From Carallia brachiata (taxonomy: Eukaryota; Streptophyta; Magnoliopsida; Malpighiales; Rhizophoraceae), in the NCBI GenBank assembly GCA_021464245.1, contig JADCRB010000029.1, positions 2,259,813 through 2,323,812 of the forward strand: a stretch of DNA of 64,000 nucleotides. Reading direction: 5' to 3'. The notes beneath the pieces are model-generated. The model was not told the DNA's origin and ran no database searches. It was given only the letters and a program-made list of their open reading frames with translations. Below are positions 24,289 to 37,740 of this stretch, in pieces. Position 1 is the first letter of the stretch; the number at the start of each line of letters is the position of its first letter. Made by a program: the position numbers and the translations under genes.

Positions 24289-26812
24289 ATGGGAAGAGCT
24301 GCAGATGTATGCATTCTGCATAATCTTTATCAAGCCAGAAAGTTATATATCTTTGACCAAAAAAAGAGGACCAAGTTGGAATGCATCTGTTTCTATTTCT
24401 AAAGTAAATCTTTGACAGCTGGTTGATGAAGTTATGATAATTATTGCTTGTGATTTGTGTTAGGCAAGCCTGGCAGAAATTGGGTGCTATGCCTCCAGAA
24501 GATGCGATGCAAAAGTACATTGATATTGTTACAGAGCTGTACCCTTCTTGGGCTTCTGGTTCAGTTGTGGTGAGCTTTTTATAATCTTTTTTCAAGATCT
24601 TACTGTTTGTGTTTCATTCCAGTAAATGGTAGTCCCTTCAATTGTATTACCTCCTTTTGCTTTGTTTTCTTTTTGTCTTCCTGTTCTTTAAAAACTCCTC
24701 TCTTAACTTATGGGTGCCTAGAAGGGAAAAGGTGGCAATGATGAAGCACGGAGTACAGACAACAAAGGACATATGGGCCCAGTTTTCAGCACTTTTGTCT
24801 ATGAGGAAGAATCTGGAAATGATTTGTAAGGTTCTTTGATCTATAAACATGGGGCCTATGGATCAAACTGAACATAGTTCAGCTATTTATATGATACTGT
24901 TAAATAGCCTTGTGTCGCAAGCTGCTCCTTAGGCCTTGATGATGGCATGTGAAGAGTGCTTATTGGTTGATTTGGCTTTATTTTTGGAACATTCTTACTG
25001 CTTTCTTTCTGTGCATGTGCAAAATGCACACCTCCTGGAACCTAATTTGTTTAGCACTTTATAAAATGTTCATGAGATTGAGAGTTCATAAGCCTAACAA
25101 ATCATACTTGCATGCAGAATGCTTTCTATTGTTGTCTGAGAAGGGTAGTGGTAAAAACACATAACTTCTTAGATACATGCTGTTGTTTGACTCTTCAATG
25201 GTTAATGGAGATGACGAACATGCTAGGGCCAAAATCTTTTATTTTGAATTGGGTGGTGGTATTGAAGGGTTAACGTCATTGCTTGCTGTTTGGGAATTAA
25301 GGCAGAAATTCTTTCCCGGATAAATCTAGCCTGAATATCTGTTGGAAGCTGAGAAATATTTTTGTATGGAAATGCTTTAACTATACTGTAATCTGTCATT
25401 TGCATATTGTAGTATCTGCAAATCTTTCTCTTTGAGGTTAGATTTGTCCTGTTAGGGCCCAACAGTAAGTTATTATGTGCAATTATTTGTTCATTTCTTG
25501 TGACATAAACTGTTATTATGAGGAACTGAAACTTCTGCATAAGGACTGAAAGCCTTATATTTCTTGCCTTCTTCTCAGGAAAATAGATGCCATTCATGCT
25601 TTTGCCAGGGAAGGAGAAATGAATAATCTGCTCCAATGTATTGATAGTGGTGTTTCTGTGAACTTGAAAGGTCTGTCAGTGCAATTTTATATTTCGAATT
25701 GTCACTGCCACCATTTCTTTTCGCAAGTTATTGATGTGACTGCTGGAGTTGTTAATGTAATACTTGGGATATGAACTGACAGAGCTCCTTAGTAGCTTCA
25801 CCATCCATCTTTCTGCTTATTGTAGTTTAATCAATTTCAAGATTGTTATACAGGTGAAGTAACATAGAAAACAAGTGATAAGAAAGCTTCAGAACAAAAT
25901 TTGAGATGGCATAATGTGATGAAGTGTATGAAGCGTTGAGAAGAATGAAGTGTTAGTATAACGTTCCCCACTACAAGCATTAAGAAATGTTGCATCCAAG
26001 TTCTATAACTGCCAAGACACTGAATTAAGGCTTATTTCTTTAGTGCGCTCCAAAACCTTTTAGTCTTGCAGGAGAAGCCGTCAACTCATTTCATTGACAA
26101 CATGAGATTTTTTCTAGCTTTTCTTATAAGACTTGTACAAGATACTTGCTTAAAACATCAAAATATCTGCAAGTATGTATAATTGAGAAAGTTAGGTTTC
26201 CTCTTTATTCCTGCTGTTCATATGCTTCTTTAGTTCTTCGTAAGGACGAGTTTTGAGGAAATTTTCACTTCTATAACTCTTGCACCTGAAATGTCCTCAA
26301 GCTAATTTCTCTCCTCAATACTTTGTTTTGATTGCTTTCAGACAGTGAAGGTCGGACACCTTTGCATTGGGCTGTGGACCGTGGCCACTTTAAGATTGTT
26401 GAAGTTCTTGTTGGAAGGAATTCTGATATAAATGCAAAGGTAATACAAATAATTGCTCAAATTCATTTTTATTCCCGTGGTTGTTTTCAGCTCTATTATC
26501 CAAATTCAAGCCTTGGAAACCTGTGTACTTTTTTGAATTCTTACTTTGTGAATGTGCTTTTTGTCTTATCATTTCTATCTTCTGCTGTGATTGCTAATTT
26601 TCTTTAGTTTCCTCCTTTTACTGTATTCGAAGGACAATGAAGGTCAAACACCATTGCATTATGCTGTTGTATGCGAGAGGAAAGACATTGCTGAGTTTCT
26701 TGTGAAGCAAAATGCGGACACGGATGTGAAGGATAATGATGGCAAGTCCCCTTATGATCTTTGCGAGTTGGACTGGCCTTGCCTGAAAACTTCAGCGACA
26801 CATGTAGACTGA
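22983..26812 (+). CDS. ACBP2: Membrane-anchored acyl-CoA-binding protein with ankyrin repeats (ACBP1/ACBP2 type)
   Basis: Six exons (22983-23515, 24464-24569, 24722-24825, 25579-25670, 26342-26439, 26633-26812) with GT/AG junctions give 370 aa; Arabidopsis ACBP1 and ACBP2 are about 338 and 354 aa. An N-terminal hydrophobic anchor (IFIGVIFSYLLSKLISVVV) is followed by a Pro/Ser/Asp-rich low-complexity stretch. The acyl-CoA-binding domain spans exons 1-2: LQLYGLYKIATEGPC, then KWQAWQKLGAMPPEDAMQKYI and VTELYPSW, with the ligand-binding Tyr and Lys positions kept. Exons 5-6 hold ankyrin repeats (GRTPLHWAVDRGHFKIVEVL, GQTPLHYAVVCERKDIAEFL, DGKSPYDLCE). Members sit on ER or plasma membrane, bind long-chain acyl-CoA and recruit partners through ankyrin repeats. 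The first in-frame ATG with the anchor was taken as start. ACBP1 versus ACBP2 cannot be separated; the symbol follows the neighbourhood. Confidence 0.93.
24250..24287. repeat. (TG)19 microsatellite in ACBP intron 1
   Basis: A pure 38-bp TG dinucleotide run lies in intron 1, about 175 bp upstream of exon 2. It is likely to vary in length between individuals. Confidence 0.95.
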
Positions 26813-28480
26813 ATGTCTAGTTTGTGTTTTGTAGCTACTCTTTCTTGATAAATCCGTCACACATGTATATGGCCATGTAAAATCTTTCTTTTTGAATTTT
26901 AGTTACAATGTTAAGTTGAGCCAGGTGGTACCTAGAATTTCCTTTCTGATATTGCCCCCTGTTGATGGCACAAGAAAATGTGAAAGTCAACTCACCGTGC
27001 TAAATGGCATATGCTTTGCGTCAAGTCACACCATGAATCAGGGACAGATTGCCCCGGAAGATATTGGTTTTTGATTCACTATATCAATGGATTTGTTGTT
27101 CCAATTCCTTATGTTCATTCGGGAAATCATGAAACATTGTTTTAAGGGACCTTATCATTTGATTTCAGATGTTTAATTCAGTGTGGTTTCATGAGTACAA
27201 TGGTGGTTGTGAGGTTTGGAATGCCAGACTTGTTAGCGGGTGCTCTATCATTTATTTTGGCCATGAAGGTTTTCTGCTTTTCTGGGCTTCATTAAGATGT
27301 TCTTTTTCGAAAATGCTTGGTGATAGCAATCATTCAGTTGTGTATTTTAAATTCATAGGCCGAAAATCAACACGAACTCCATATTTTTCATGATATTTTG
27401 TATGCATGATGCTTTTTTAATATATGTTGGTTGTATATACCTTTTGTTTGATAAATGATATTGATTTTGTTTATTGGATAGAATTTTATACGAACTCTTG
27501 TTTCAATGAACCAAGTAACAAATAAAAGACCAGAACTTTAAAAAGTGGAGGATGTTATTGAAAACTTGAAGTTGTGCCTCTTTATGGATAATTGTTTCTT
27601 ATTTGAAATTGAATTAAAAAAATGTTCTAGACCATGAAATTTAAATTGTAGTGGGAAAATAGTGCCTCTTATTCGCTTTTAGTGATAATTGCCATCCAAT
27701 CTGTCATTTTGATATGAAAATAGACAATTCGCTTTATGGGATTAATTTATTCACATGCTCAAGTTATTGACTAATGTCGAAGCAGTACGAAAGGCCAAAA
27801 AATGAGATGTTTAAGCTGTGGGAGTTTTTAATTAAATTTATTAATATTTAGTTAATATAATTTATTTATAATTTTATACTGCATAATAAGTAAATTTTAT
27901 TTAAAATAAAAAAATAATTTTGTGTGGTGTAACAATATTATGAGTGAATCATACTCATAAAAAATGTATAAAATTAACAAACATTTTGTAACGTTAAATT
28001 TGTAATATTAATAATTTAGTACTACATAAATCACTTGTCTAACAACATATAGTTTTTGGTCCATTTCAAACAGAATTCGGGTTTTTCTTCTAAATTTTTT
28101 CTTTGTTTTTTTAAACACCACAAGTTAAGTGATTTTCAGTTTCGAAATTGTTGGTTGGACAGGGGTTGTGGAGACAGGACAAACGGGGAAGAGAGAGGTG
28201 GGATCTACTAATTTTTTCATTTTTTTTGAAAAAAAAGTTTTATGTGTGCAAGAGTTAAAATTAGTGTGTAATAGATATAAAAATATAGAATTCTTAAGGT
28301 TAATATGTAATAAACTCAAAATTGATGTGTAATATATTATAATAAAAAAAATTAACAAAATAACTGCGTTATACCTAACTGGCCACGCCTTGTCTACCTA
28401 ACAAAACTCTTTCAATTTTTTGTTTAAGAGTTATTAAATCCAGGGTCCCAAATTTGGACTAAATCCCAAATGGATTCTTT
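26813..28480. other. ACBP 3' flank and intergenic DNA
   Basis: The first few hundred bases are the probable 3' UTR and flank of the ACBP gene. The rest is AT-rich and shows no recognisable gene. Confidence 0.5.
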
Positions 28481-29160
28481 CGGTTTTTTGTTCACGTTTA
28501 AAGTAACGTGTGCTGAGAGCTTTCTTCTCCACTCTAATCTCTCAATCGGCCTTCTTAGTTGGCCTGAGTGTTAATGCTTCTCTGTGAGCTTTCTATGCCT
28601 CATGGGTTTGTTGTGAGGCTTTATCCTCTTGGTGTTTGGTTTTGTTTTCGGGTTCTGTTGCTAGTGTTGTGGATTGTCTTCTTCGATTGGGTGCCTCTTT
28701 GTTTATGAGCCTGGTTTCAGTGTTGGAGCTTTCCAGTGGTTTCCCTCGCCTTTGATGGTCAGGGAAGGATGGTTTTTTGGGGTTGGAGGGTCCCCTTATA
28801 AGATCTTATGTGCCTAAACTTTGCCTATCTTTTACGTTGTTACCGGTTACAGCTTTTGTTCGGCCTTCCTCTATTCGGCAACTTTATACTCTGCTGCAAG
28901 TGGTTGTGATTTACGCTCTGTTTTGGTGCCTAGGTGAGTTCAGCGTGCTTTCTGCTGGTACTAGGTTTCTGCCACCGTCGGCTCCTTAGAGCTTGCCCTT
29001 TTTCCCGATTTTGGGTTTCGCCCTTATGTGGTTGTTTCTCACCCGGGCTATAGGCCCAAGTCTGGGCTTCATTGGACTGCATGATTGTTGTGGGATGCAT
29101 GGATAGCATGTACTGGTGGTAGGCTGTGCCTTATTAAGTTATGAGGTTGTGCCTTCCTTT

Positions 29161-32100
29161 TAGGGATGGCAAAAATCCCCATCCCCGCGGGTACCCGCCC
29201 CGCCCCGACGGGGATGGGGTCAAGTCGGTTTGACAGGGGATCGGGGATCCCCGCCCCGATCCTCGTTTTTTTTGGCGGGGACGGGGATGGGGATGGGGAT
29301 GGCAATCCCCGTCCCCATACCCGCCCCAAACCCGTCCCCGTCACTCGTCCCGTTAATAATTTAGTCTTTTATCCTTATATGTATATATATATATATATAT
29401 AATATTTTATTTAGACATTATTGTCATTGTACTTAACCTTTTTTTTTCTTGCTCCAAACTCATATAAAGGATAAAAAGTGAAGGAACACTGCAAACACCC
29501 CTCGCAACGCACGAAAACAATTTTTTTTTTATTTCGTGAAATTATGATTAGAAAAAACTAAAAGTTGAAAGCTTTGGAAACCCGAAAACAATTGTTTTGT
29601 AAATTTAATTTCTGCAAACAAACAGGCCTTCTTGTGCTTTGTGTTGTAGGAAGAAATTAACAATGGAGTTGTCGGAGTCTGAGTGCGAGTCGGAGGAGAT
29701 GGTTCTATTGAGGTCGCTGGAGAAATTCGGAGTGGAAATCCCAAAAGGGATCGCTTCGATCTGGGGCTTGACGTCGGAAGCCTTGGTCTCCGTCTCTGCT
29801 CAGTGCCTGATCCTCATCGATGAAACGACGTTGTCTTCGTTGCTGCCTACTTCTCTCCCAGATCCAATGGTCGACAAGTTCAAGATCTGTACGGACCTCG
29901 CCTTGGCTTTTACGAGACTGGGTTTTACTAGGGACATGAACTACTATAAGGTATTTTCCATTTTTTTTTCTTTTTTTTTTGTTGCATATGTGTGATCTTG
30001 TGCAAATGATTCTTTGATGAAATAACATGATTTTGGTTTTCCAATCGTGTTTGGTTGCTGGGAAACTTGAAAGAAAATCAAAGAAAGTAACAATTTTTGG
30101 GGGTTTTTTTTTTATTCTGGGATTTATCTTTATTTTTTTCCTATGTCCAGCAATAAATATGATTTTTTTGTGAGAATTTAGTTTGTTATTTGGTAAAAAT
30201 GCTCGCTTTTTGACGTGGGGCGAGGAAAAATTTTCATTTAAGATTGAATATAATTGGAGATTTTCCTTTCCAATTCAAGTTTCTTAAGAACTCGGTGGAA
30301 TCAGAAAAATAAGTTTACCTTGTTGCCGCTGTAACAGTAATTGATTTACAGTTTATTTGTGTTCTTTAAGGGATGACATGGGGAACTTGATGTAATAAAC
30401 TAATTTTTGTTCAATTTGCTGCCTTTTCCTATCATTCTGGTGGCTGCTACCCTTTTTGTTTTGAAATTATGCTTAGAACAGACTATATGTGCTACTTACG
30501 GCAGTTCCTGTATCCATCCGAAGAGGACTTGTTTAAGGTAATAACGTTCTTGGTGGAAAGGCTTTCCGAGTCTTCTAAAAGATCTACTGATCCAATGGAA
30601 GAAGGTGAATTTACTAACAATTTGGAGGGCTCGATAGAGGAGGCTAATAACAAAGGACTAGATGTTAATGATCATAAAAAAACATTAAACAATCTTAGTC
30701 TTCATGTTGTGGCGCCGAGCTGCCTAACACTGCAGATGGAGTTGGATTGTTCAATGGGCCAGAGAAACCAGAGTTCAGCAGGGATGTACAACCTTTTGCA
30801 GTAAGTGAAAATTGTTCTGCTGAAGAAGGGAACTTACTAAGGGATGAATGTGGAAATGAAGCTAATACTGCTGACATAGACAAGAAGAATGTTCAGAAAG
30901 TGGCTTCTTTTTGTGAGGAGCCATCCGAGGTACATTTAAGATTATTTGAATGTAACTGCTGTTGTGTTTATGTAGGGTATAATGTCATTGATATGCTATT
31001 AGTGCTTAACCCTTGTTACTAATGTCCAAGTTGCCTAATCCCCCCCCCCCGGTTGTTTGAAATGTACAGCATCAATGCTAATGATGTTTCTTGGTCATGT
31101 TTTTTATTCTACTAGATACAATGTGTGATGGAAAAATTGCAAAATCAGGAAAAGGTTTTCACCGGGGAATGGACTTCATAAATTCGTCATCTTGAGGAAG
31201 AGTTGCAATTATTAAAAGCAGCAGCAGAAATGGCATTTGATGATAAACATCCAGTTGACTTTCACCTTGAGCAGCTTAAGGAGCAAGTTGATGCTAGAAA
31301 GCATGGAATTGCAGAATTGGAGTATCAGTGGTAAGATATGGCAGTTTTTTTTGGGGGGGAGGGGGGGTTTCCCTTCTCAAAATTAAATCTTTTTTGGAAA
31401 ACTATCCTCCTATAACTTATTCACTATTTATATTTTTATATCTACTTGTTGAGATTTATTTATAGGTTTTTTTTTTTCATACAGGTGGTATGATTGGAGT
31501 TATGGGAAAAATAGCAGACTGCGTGTTAAATGAGGATATTGACACCGATGAGATACGTCTTTTCCAAAATTTAATTGAAATTGGGACATAAAATATTTTA
31601 AACATCTTAGATGTTATATATATTTTTTCTATTTTACAGAAAGTCAATGTTCCCAAACTGAAGATCAAGAATTGATGAAGTGAAAGATGGAACTCGAATG
31701 TTACTTCTTCAATTAGTCGCTTCCACCAGGTCATTCTTGTTATTTTTCATAAATGAAACTTCCCTTATAGATGTCCTCTTTGGTCTAAGATGATTGGGAT
31801 TATGTTTTTTTTTTTGCTCAGTTTTACCTCTAAAGAATCTTGAATATATATCTTTTCAGAAAATCGAAATCCAGAACACAAGGTTATTAGAATTTGGTTT
31901 CATAATTGAGATTAAATCATAAGAGTTTTTATTTGTTTTTCATCGATGTGTAAATACATTGTATAGCTCAAGTAATTTTAATAAAGAAAAATGGTGGAGG
32001 AAGTCATAGTATAATATATAACTTTTTTAATTTTTATTTGGACGGGTATGGGACAGGGACAGGGATGGGGATCCCCGATCCCCAGCGGGTACGGGTACGG

Positions 32101-32210
32101 GGATTAAAATTTCATACCCGCCGGGGACGGGGACGGGGATAGGGTTAATAAACGGGTACGGGGAACGGGGGTGGCATCCCCGTCCCTGACCCTCCCCATT
32201 GCCACTCTTA
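29161..32210. mobile_element. hAT-type (Ac/Ds-like) non-autonomous element carrying a captured gene fragment
   Basis: The ends are TAGGGATGGCAA at 29161 and TTGCCACTCTTA at 32199-32210, an imperfect inverted pair of the Ac/Ds style. A perfect 8-bp target duplication CTTCCTTT flanks it (29153-29160 and 32211-32218). Both ends carry GC-rich subterminal arrays of GGGGATGGGGA/CCCCGTCCCC units in opposite orientation (29163-29350 and 32037-32200). No transposase is visible; the interior holds the CCDC22-like gene piece at 29663-31740. A smaller diverged relative lies at about 42710-43834. Edges are precise because of the exact duplication. Confidence 0.88.
29663..31740 (+). pseudogene. CCDC22-like gene fragment captured inside the hAT-type element
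   Basis: CCDC22 proteins are coiled-coil subunits of a complex involved in endosomal cargo recycling (known from animals; plant role little studied). Exon 1 (29663-29950) gives an intact N-terminus (MELSESECESEEMVLLRSLE...) ending DMNYYK. The splice to exon 2 at 30505 yields the conserved FLYPSEEDLFKVITFLVERL. A one-base frame change near 30712 follows, then a frame ending CEEPSE at a GT donor near 30930. Exon 3 (31116-31330) encodes coiled coil (HLEEELQLLKAAAEMAF, HLEQLKEQVDARKHGIAELE) but has an in-frame TAA at 31179. A weak further piece is near 31640-31730; the rest of the C-terminus is missing. Introns are retained, so capture was at DNA level. Product can only be truncated. Confidence 0.82.
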
Positions 32211-34309
32211 CTTCCTTTATAAATGTAGTATGAGCTCTTTTTTGGGTTGGCCCTTTCTGTAATATGGCTTAGCCTGTTTTATAATGAAATATTTTTCTAT
32301 TTGAACTTAATCATAGATAATAAGTTGATGTGAAGTTATTAATAATTGTTTTTTTTATACTCAAATATTCATATTGAGACGTGGTAGAATTCATGTACGA
32401 CATGTTTTAGTAAATCCAAGATGTTGAATTTAGAAATTTTTTATTTTGTTTGACGTCTTTATGGTTTATTTCAGGATAACCAAAAAGTTAGTTCTAAACA
32501 TTTGCCTTTTTTTATTTAAGTCCTCAACGTTAGGGTCATTTTATCCAAGTCCTTAACATTAATTAGTCTATTCAACTGAATCCTACTTTTGAAAAAATAG
32601 GATTTGACCGTTAAAAAATACATTTGACTATATTAAAATATTCTAAAAAAGGAGAAATACGTTGGAAAAAATAGGAAAAATAAATTGAAAAGAAAAATAC
32701 TCTTCCAATACAACTCATGTGTGTTTTTGAAGCAACTAATACCTTGATTCAAAATCCAAAATCACACTCACCTATTTCTAAGCATCTAACCTCTAATCCA
32801 AAGCCCCAAATGTACCCATCTCTTTTCTCCTAACCCAAAGAACCCTAATTTCCCATTTATTCTAAACCCTAAGCCCTTATCTCCAAGAATCTTGTTGGGA
32901 AAACCCAAAGGATTATGAAGATGATGTGCCAATGCAGAAAAAAAACCATGATGCACACTTCATAGACTGATCTCAACATTGGGAGAAGGTTCTTTTGGTG
33001 TGGACTAAAAAAGACATGTGTTCAAGGATATTTCTTGTGCTTTTCTTTAGTTGGTTAAACGAAAGCCTTATGCTGAAGGGTTGATATATTTGTATTGTTG
33101 TCTTTACTTGACTTTCATGAGAAGATAGAAGGTGTGGAACCTTTCGTTGAATAGATCTTCCAGTGTGCAATAGATCAAAGCTAATTATTCTTAGATTATT
33201 GAAGAGAGTGAGCACTATGGAGAGAGAGAAGGCACATTATAAAAGGGAGATTATGATCTTTAGAATTGTGGTTGCCATGTTGGTTCCATTTTTCTTGATT
33301 ATATATAGTTGGGTTCTAAAGTAATTAGGTAGTGGATCCGACCATAAAGGCAACTTAAGTAGTGTTGGATTGTTATTTGCAATAATGGAATGTGTTTAGA
33401 GTCACTTAACATTATCCTGTAGTTTTGTTGCCATTGTGGTGAATTAACTTCTTAAAGTGGCTTGTTTTTGGAACTTTTTATGTATTGTTATGACTGTGGA
33501 TGTTAAGAGTTGGACTGATTTGCAAGGGTGAATTGAAGATGTTTTCATAAATGATCATTTTTATTATCATCAAAATAAACATATAACATCTATAAAGTCA
33601 TTACAAGCAAAACAAAACGCTGGGAGTATACATGGACAAAATTCTTCATTTGTTTGGGGTCATACCTCATCTAAATACAAAAATGAGATCTAGGATGCTA
33701 GTTTAAATAGCATACAAAGAGTTCACATTGTTTTTCTTCCCAAGCACTATGAACTAACACCAATTGTGAAAAAAAGTAATATAAAAACAAAATAATTGGT
33801 CTCGACAAGACAAATTATGACCAAATTCATTGTTACTACAAAACTAAGGCAACCGTCGACAAAAGTGGCAATTTTGTTAGTCTCCTAACATACACAATGC
33901 TCTTCTTCTTTGCGTCACTTTGACTCTAGATGTACAAGTAAGAGTGGATCAATTAGATTAATCCCATTTAACACCAACGAAGGCAATATGAATAAATTGG
34001 ACAAGGCTAAATAAAAAAAAAACTGACCAACAAATGTTGAGGTGTAATGACAATATAACTGTTTCTTTTGAGTGGTTTACCAGGCTAATTTTCCTTGGTG
34101 GGTTGTTGGGAGTTAAGAGAGTTTGCATTAGTTGCAAGACTCTCCTATGTTGGGAATAAACTGTCATTTTCCACTTGCTTCTTGGATTTTGATTATGTAG
34201 AAGCACAATACTTAAATCTAGGACTCTAAAATGGGGAAAACATATATGATTAGAAGAAAAATTATCATTTATAGTAACTGACATTTGTAACAAAAGAATA
34301 CTACTTATT

Positions 34310-37300
34310 GTCCTTAGTGGCACACTAAGAGATGCATAAACAACTTTGCAGGGAATAACATAGGATTGTTGCCACTTTTTGAGCCCTCAACCTGTGTGGG
34401 AGATGCTGCACTTTGATTGATGTTATTGGCCTTATTTTGCTTCTTTTTGGCAGAAGAACTAGATTTATGTACGACATTATATGTTCCTGCATCGTAGAAT
34501 AATATATATACGGAGGCTATCTTATTCATATAGGCTATTAAGACTCCTAACCTAATAAGATGCAACAGGCTTTTCAAGTGGGACTATTTGATGCTGAGAA
34601 TGCAAATGAGCATCAGTAAAAATTGGATTTAGTTGGGAATTTGCCTCTGTTTTGTTGTTCTTCTTGGTTACCTTCTATTTATCCTTAATATTTTTGTTCT
34701 TATTCTTTCCTCTTATTAATTAAACATTTAAATGAATGAGATAAAAAAAAATCAGAATATTAAATATACATTTGGGTGTTGAGTATGTATTTGACCTTCT
34801 GTGTAGTAAACCATAATTTTGTTGACCTACAACTTCCATCCCTACATCTGGTGTAACCATATTCTATTGAGCGTCAAGTTGGCCTATGTTGATTACTCCA
34901 TTAGTTTCGTTTTCACCTTGCTGAGCTTGTTTTTTTTTTGGGGGCAAGTCCTGTTATTATGACCAGGCTTTTTACATGCTCTACCCATCTGTTTCTCTTC
35001 CCTTTGAGGTATTTTAGTTGTTTCAGGTTGAGTCTTCTCTCATTCTTCTCTTATCTTCTTTACTTATGACATTCCAATTGTCTTGCAAAAGGGAAGTGGT
35101 TTCATGGCTTTTTTAGCTGTCATTGGCCAAAACTTCTCTCAATTGACAGGTTGCATTATGTACTAGTATGTCTTTAAATATTTCTTTTTTTATACCGTTT
35201 ATTAATATAGGTCAATGGGTTTTCCCTACCGTATTCTATAGCACATAATACATGTGGACATAGGATTACTAACAACATTTATGCTCTACATATATAATTC
35301 ATTTCATCTAACTTGACCACATAAGTATCCCTAAAATGCATAATTTCATAACCCTCACTTTTATTCTATTCAACTTTATAATTCCACTTTCTTCTAAATT
35401 TTTTCGGATTTTTCTTTTGATTTTTAATCTAATGTTACCATTCCACCTAACAACCAATCCTTTTTTTTTTTTTTTCAATCTCCTCATGATGTATATCCTA
35501 GTGTCCTCAAGCATTGTTATAATGGTTTTTGATCTAAAAAATACATTTTTTTCATTAAAGCCTCACAAAGATTATTGTCAATTATATCAATTTTCAAGTC
35601 AAGGTTAAAAAGGCCTTCCACCAATACTCCTTCTCAGTTATCTTTATAAAATCATGAGCATGTTGGTCTTCCTCTTTCAATTGTGACATCTTTAAATTGA
35701 ATTCAACTTCATGGGTTGACTTTACACATTCCCAGAACAATCTATGCAGTTTTAAGCTTTTGTACTTCTTCCTCCCATTTGTGAACTTGTGTCTCCCACA
35801 CATTTTATATTCTGTCTTGGGGAATTGTCTACTTATATCATTGACCAAACCTTACAATAACAATAATCCAATTCACTTTAGTTATTAAACAACTATAAGA
35901 TGCTGATATAAATGAATCAAGTAAAAAAATCCAAAAAGTATCTTCTATTCATATGACATTATAGTCCATCCCTTACCATCAGTTATGCCTAAATCCTTTT
36001 AAAGTAATTTAATAAATCAAGTCCACGTGTCAGTTGACTCTTTTACTACAATAGTCCACGTAATCAGAAACATTTGGTTGTTGGCATCTCTTTCAACCGT
36101 AGTTAAGATTTCACCCTTGATAAACTCCTTCAAAAAACAGTCATCTAACACTATAAGATGCTTATATCTTTCTACAAAACCTCTTTTGCAACAGTCAAAG
36201 ACAATGTACATTTTGTCAAATTCTGGAATCTCTCTCCCAAGTGTAGGTGTAGATGGTAAAAGGACTATTGTGGATCCAAGGTTACTTCTCTCAAGCTCAG
36301 CACTGTAGTTGCAAAGCTTTGCATATTCCTTTATTGCATCACCTTGCAAATGCTCAATTACTAACTGCTTTGTTTGGAAACACTTGTCTTGGCTAATTGC
36401 TATTTTAAGTTGTTTTTTCACCATGTTCTTCATGTTATTTAAAGACATTTTTGTAATAAACCCCATGTCCTTAAGTAGTGGGCAGCCAACAATGAAGCTG
36501 AAATCTAACAGTTTTTAAAAGATGGGTTGCAATCATGTGTGCTCATCAAGGTCTTGACCTACACACAATTGAGCTCTTTCACATATGCAGCTGAGATCTT
36601 GTATGGGCATATACGTTTTTTGCAAACTACCTTTACATAATCCTTACAATTTTTTTTGTAGTTAAACTCACATTTTTTATTTAATGTATACTTCAACAAT
36701 GCAGCTTTAAAGGCGTCCATGTCTTCAAACAACGTGGACAGTTCTAGCTCAGACTTCTCTACGTTAGGGTTATGTATTGAATACCTTGATTTCCTTCTTA
36801 CTGCACTATTATTTTCCTCACGGTCATTAGTTTCAAAACTAGTATAACCACTAGTGTCAGGATATTCAATTTCATACCCATCTTTGTCAAATTCTTTATT
36901 TTCATCTTGGGTCATGTTATGCCTACCTTCTTTCCCTACTCTTCTGACACCTTTTTGGAGATTATCTTCACCATATGTCCTACCTTTACTGAACTTCAAC
37001 AGATTGTTCTTTGACTCTTCTAATTCAGAATCATCATCATCAGATAATGCTCTAACCCTCATGGTTCCCTTACCATATTCCTCAACTTCGCTGTCTTCTT
37101 CACGTGTTGGCACATTGTTTTTGTCATTGACTAGGTCATCTTCGTTTAAGTCCACTTTGTTTGTCGACTTGGTTATTTCTTGATTGTTTTTATTCTGCAA
37201 TTTGCTTATTGTTGATTCTTCTACAATAATATCAACAGCATCCCAATCAATCTCATCTAAGAAAGCATCATCATTGTCATCTACATAGATCCTAATTAGT

Positions 37301-37740
37301 CCCTCACTAACCTGTTCAGTACCTTTTTTATTGCGGTCGACTTGGATTGACCCACTACCAATGGTCTCTTTATCCCCTAAACTGCGATCAATTTTGTTTA
37401 TCGTAACCTCATCCTCATCGTGGAGCACAAATACATCAATTTGTTTATATTTCAAAATTACTTGCCCAAATTCATAAACAGACTTATCAAACTTTTCTAG
37501 TTATCTTAGAGTATTTTTAGCTTTATCCTTCTCACTAAGACTCTTATACCAAATCTCCTTAAAATTTGGATATCACAGTACTTTTTCACAATCTCCTATA
37601 GATCTCAATAACATAACTTATTTATTCACAAAACCCCCTTCATATTGAATGGGTGGTCACTATACAAGACCCCACCATGATGGATCAACATGTGTCCATC
37701 AATGTCCTTCCTTCTGCAAACACAAAGTTTGCAAGCCACA
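34310..37740 (-). pseudogene. MuDR-type transposase gene, decayed
   Basis: Read on the minus strand, fragments lie in the family's normal order. Near 37600-37680 a HHGGVLYSDHPF piece resembles the PB1-like N-terminal part. 37455-36559 is a 298-codon frame with an acidic region and the MuDR DNA-binding block (LFEDMDAFKAALLKYTL...CKKRICPYKI). 36466-36017 holds the MULE catalytic core around HLIVLDDCFLKEFIKGEILTTV and DANNQMFLITW. 35848-35594 holds the GRHKFTNGRKKYKSLKL...LFWECVKS part. 35508-35308 is an arginine/lysine-rich piece (MLEDTRIYIMRRLKKK). Around 35320-35200 a SWIM-like motif (ICRA, then IPCPHVLCAI) follows, and near 34945-35000 a zinc-knuckle remnant (ACKKPGHNNRTCP). 34577-34314 is the C-terminal tail. 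Several stops and frame changes mean no intact enzyme. Confidence 0.85.

Larger units (their letters stand above)
28480..32300 (+). mobile_element. Retroelement-like fragment, interrupted by the 29.16-32.21 kb hAT-type element
   Basis: A GC-richer block (about 28510-29160) continues after the inserted transposon (32219-32300) and ends near TTTTATAATGAAATATTTTTC, like a LINE 3' end. It has the same style as the minus-strand block at 13.9-14.6 kb but I found no coding domain, so the class is uncertain. The join across the insertion is clear: one copy of CTTCCTTT links the two halves. Confidence 0.4.

Noticed and set aside
28125..28358. Overlapping frames on both strands
   Set aside because: AT-rich, low-complexity and without homology; treated as chance.
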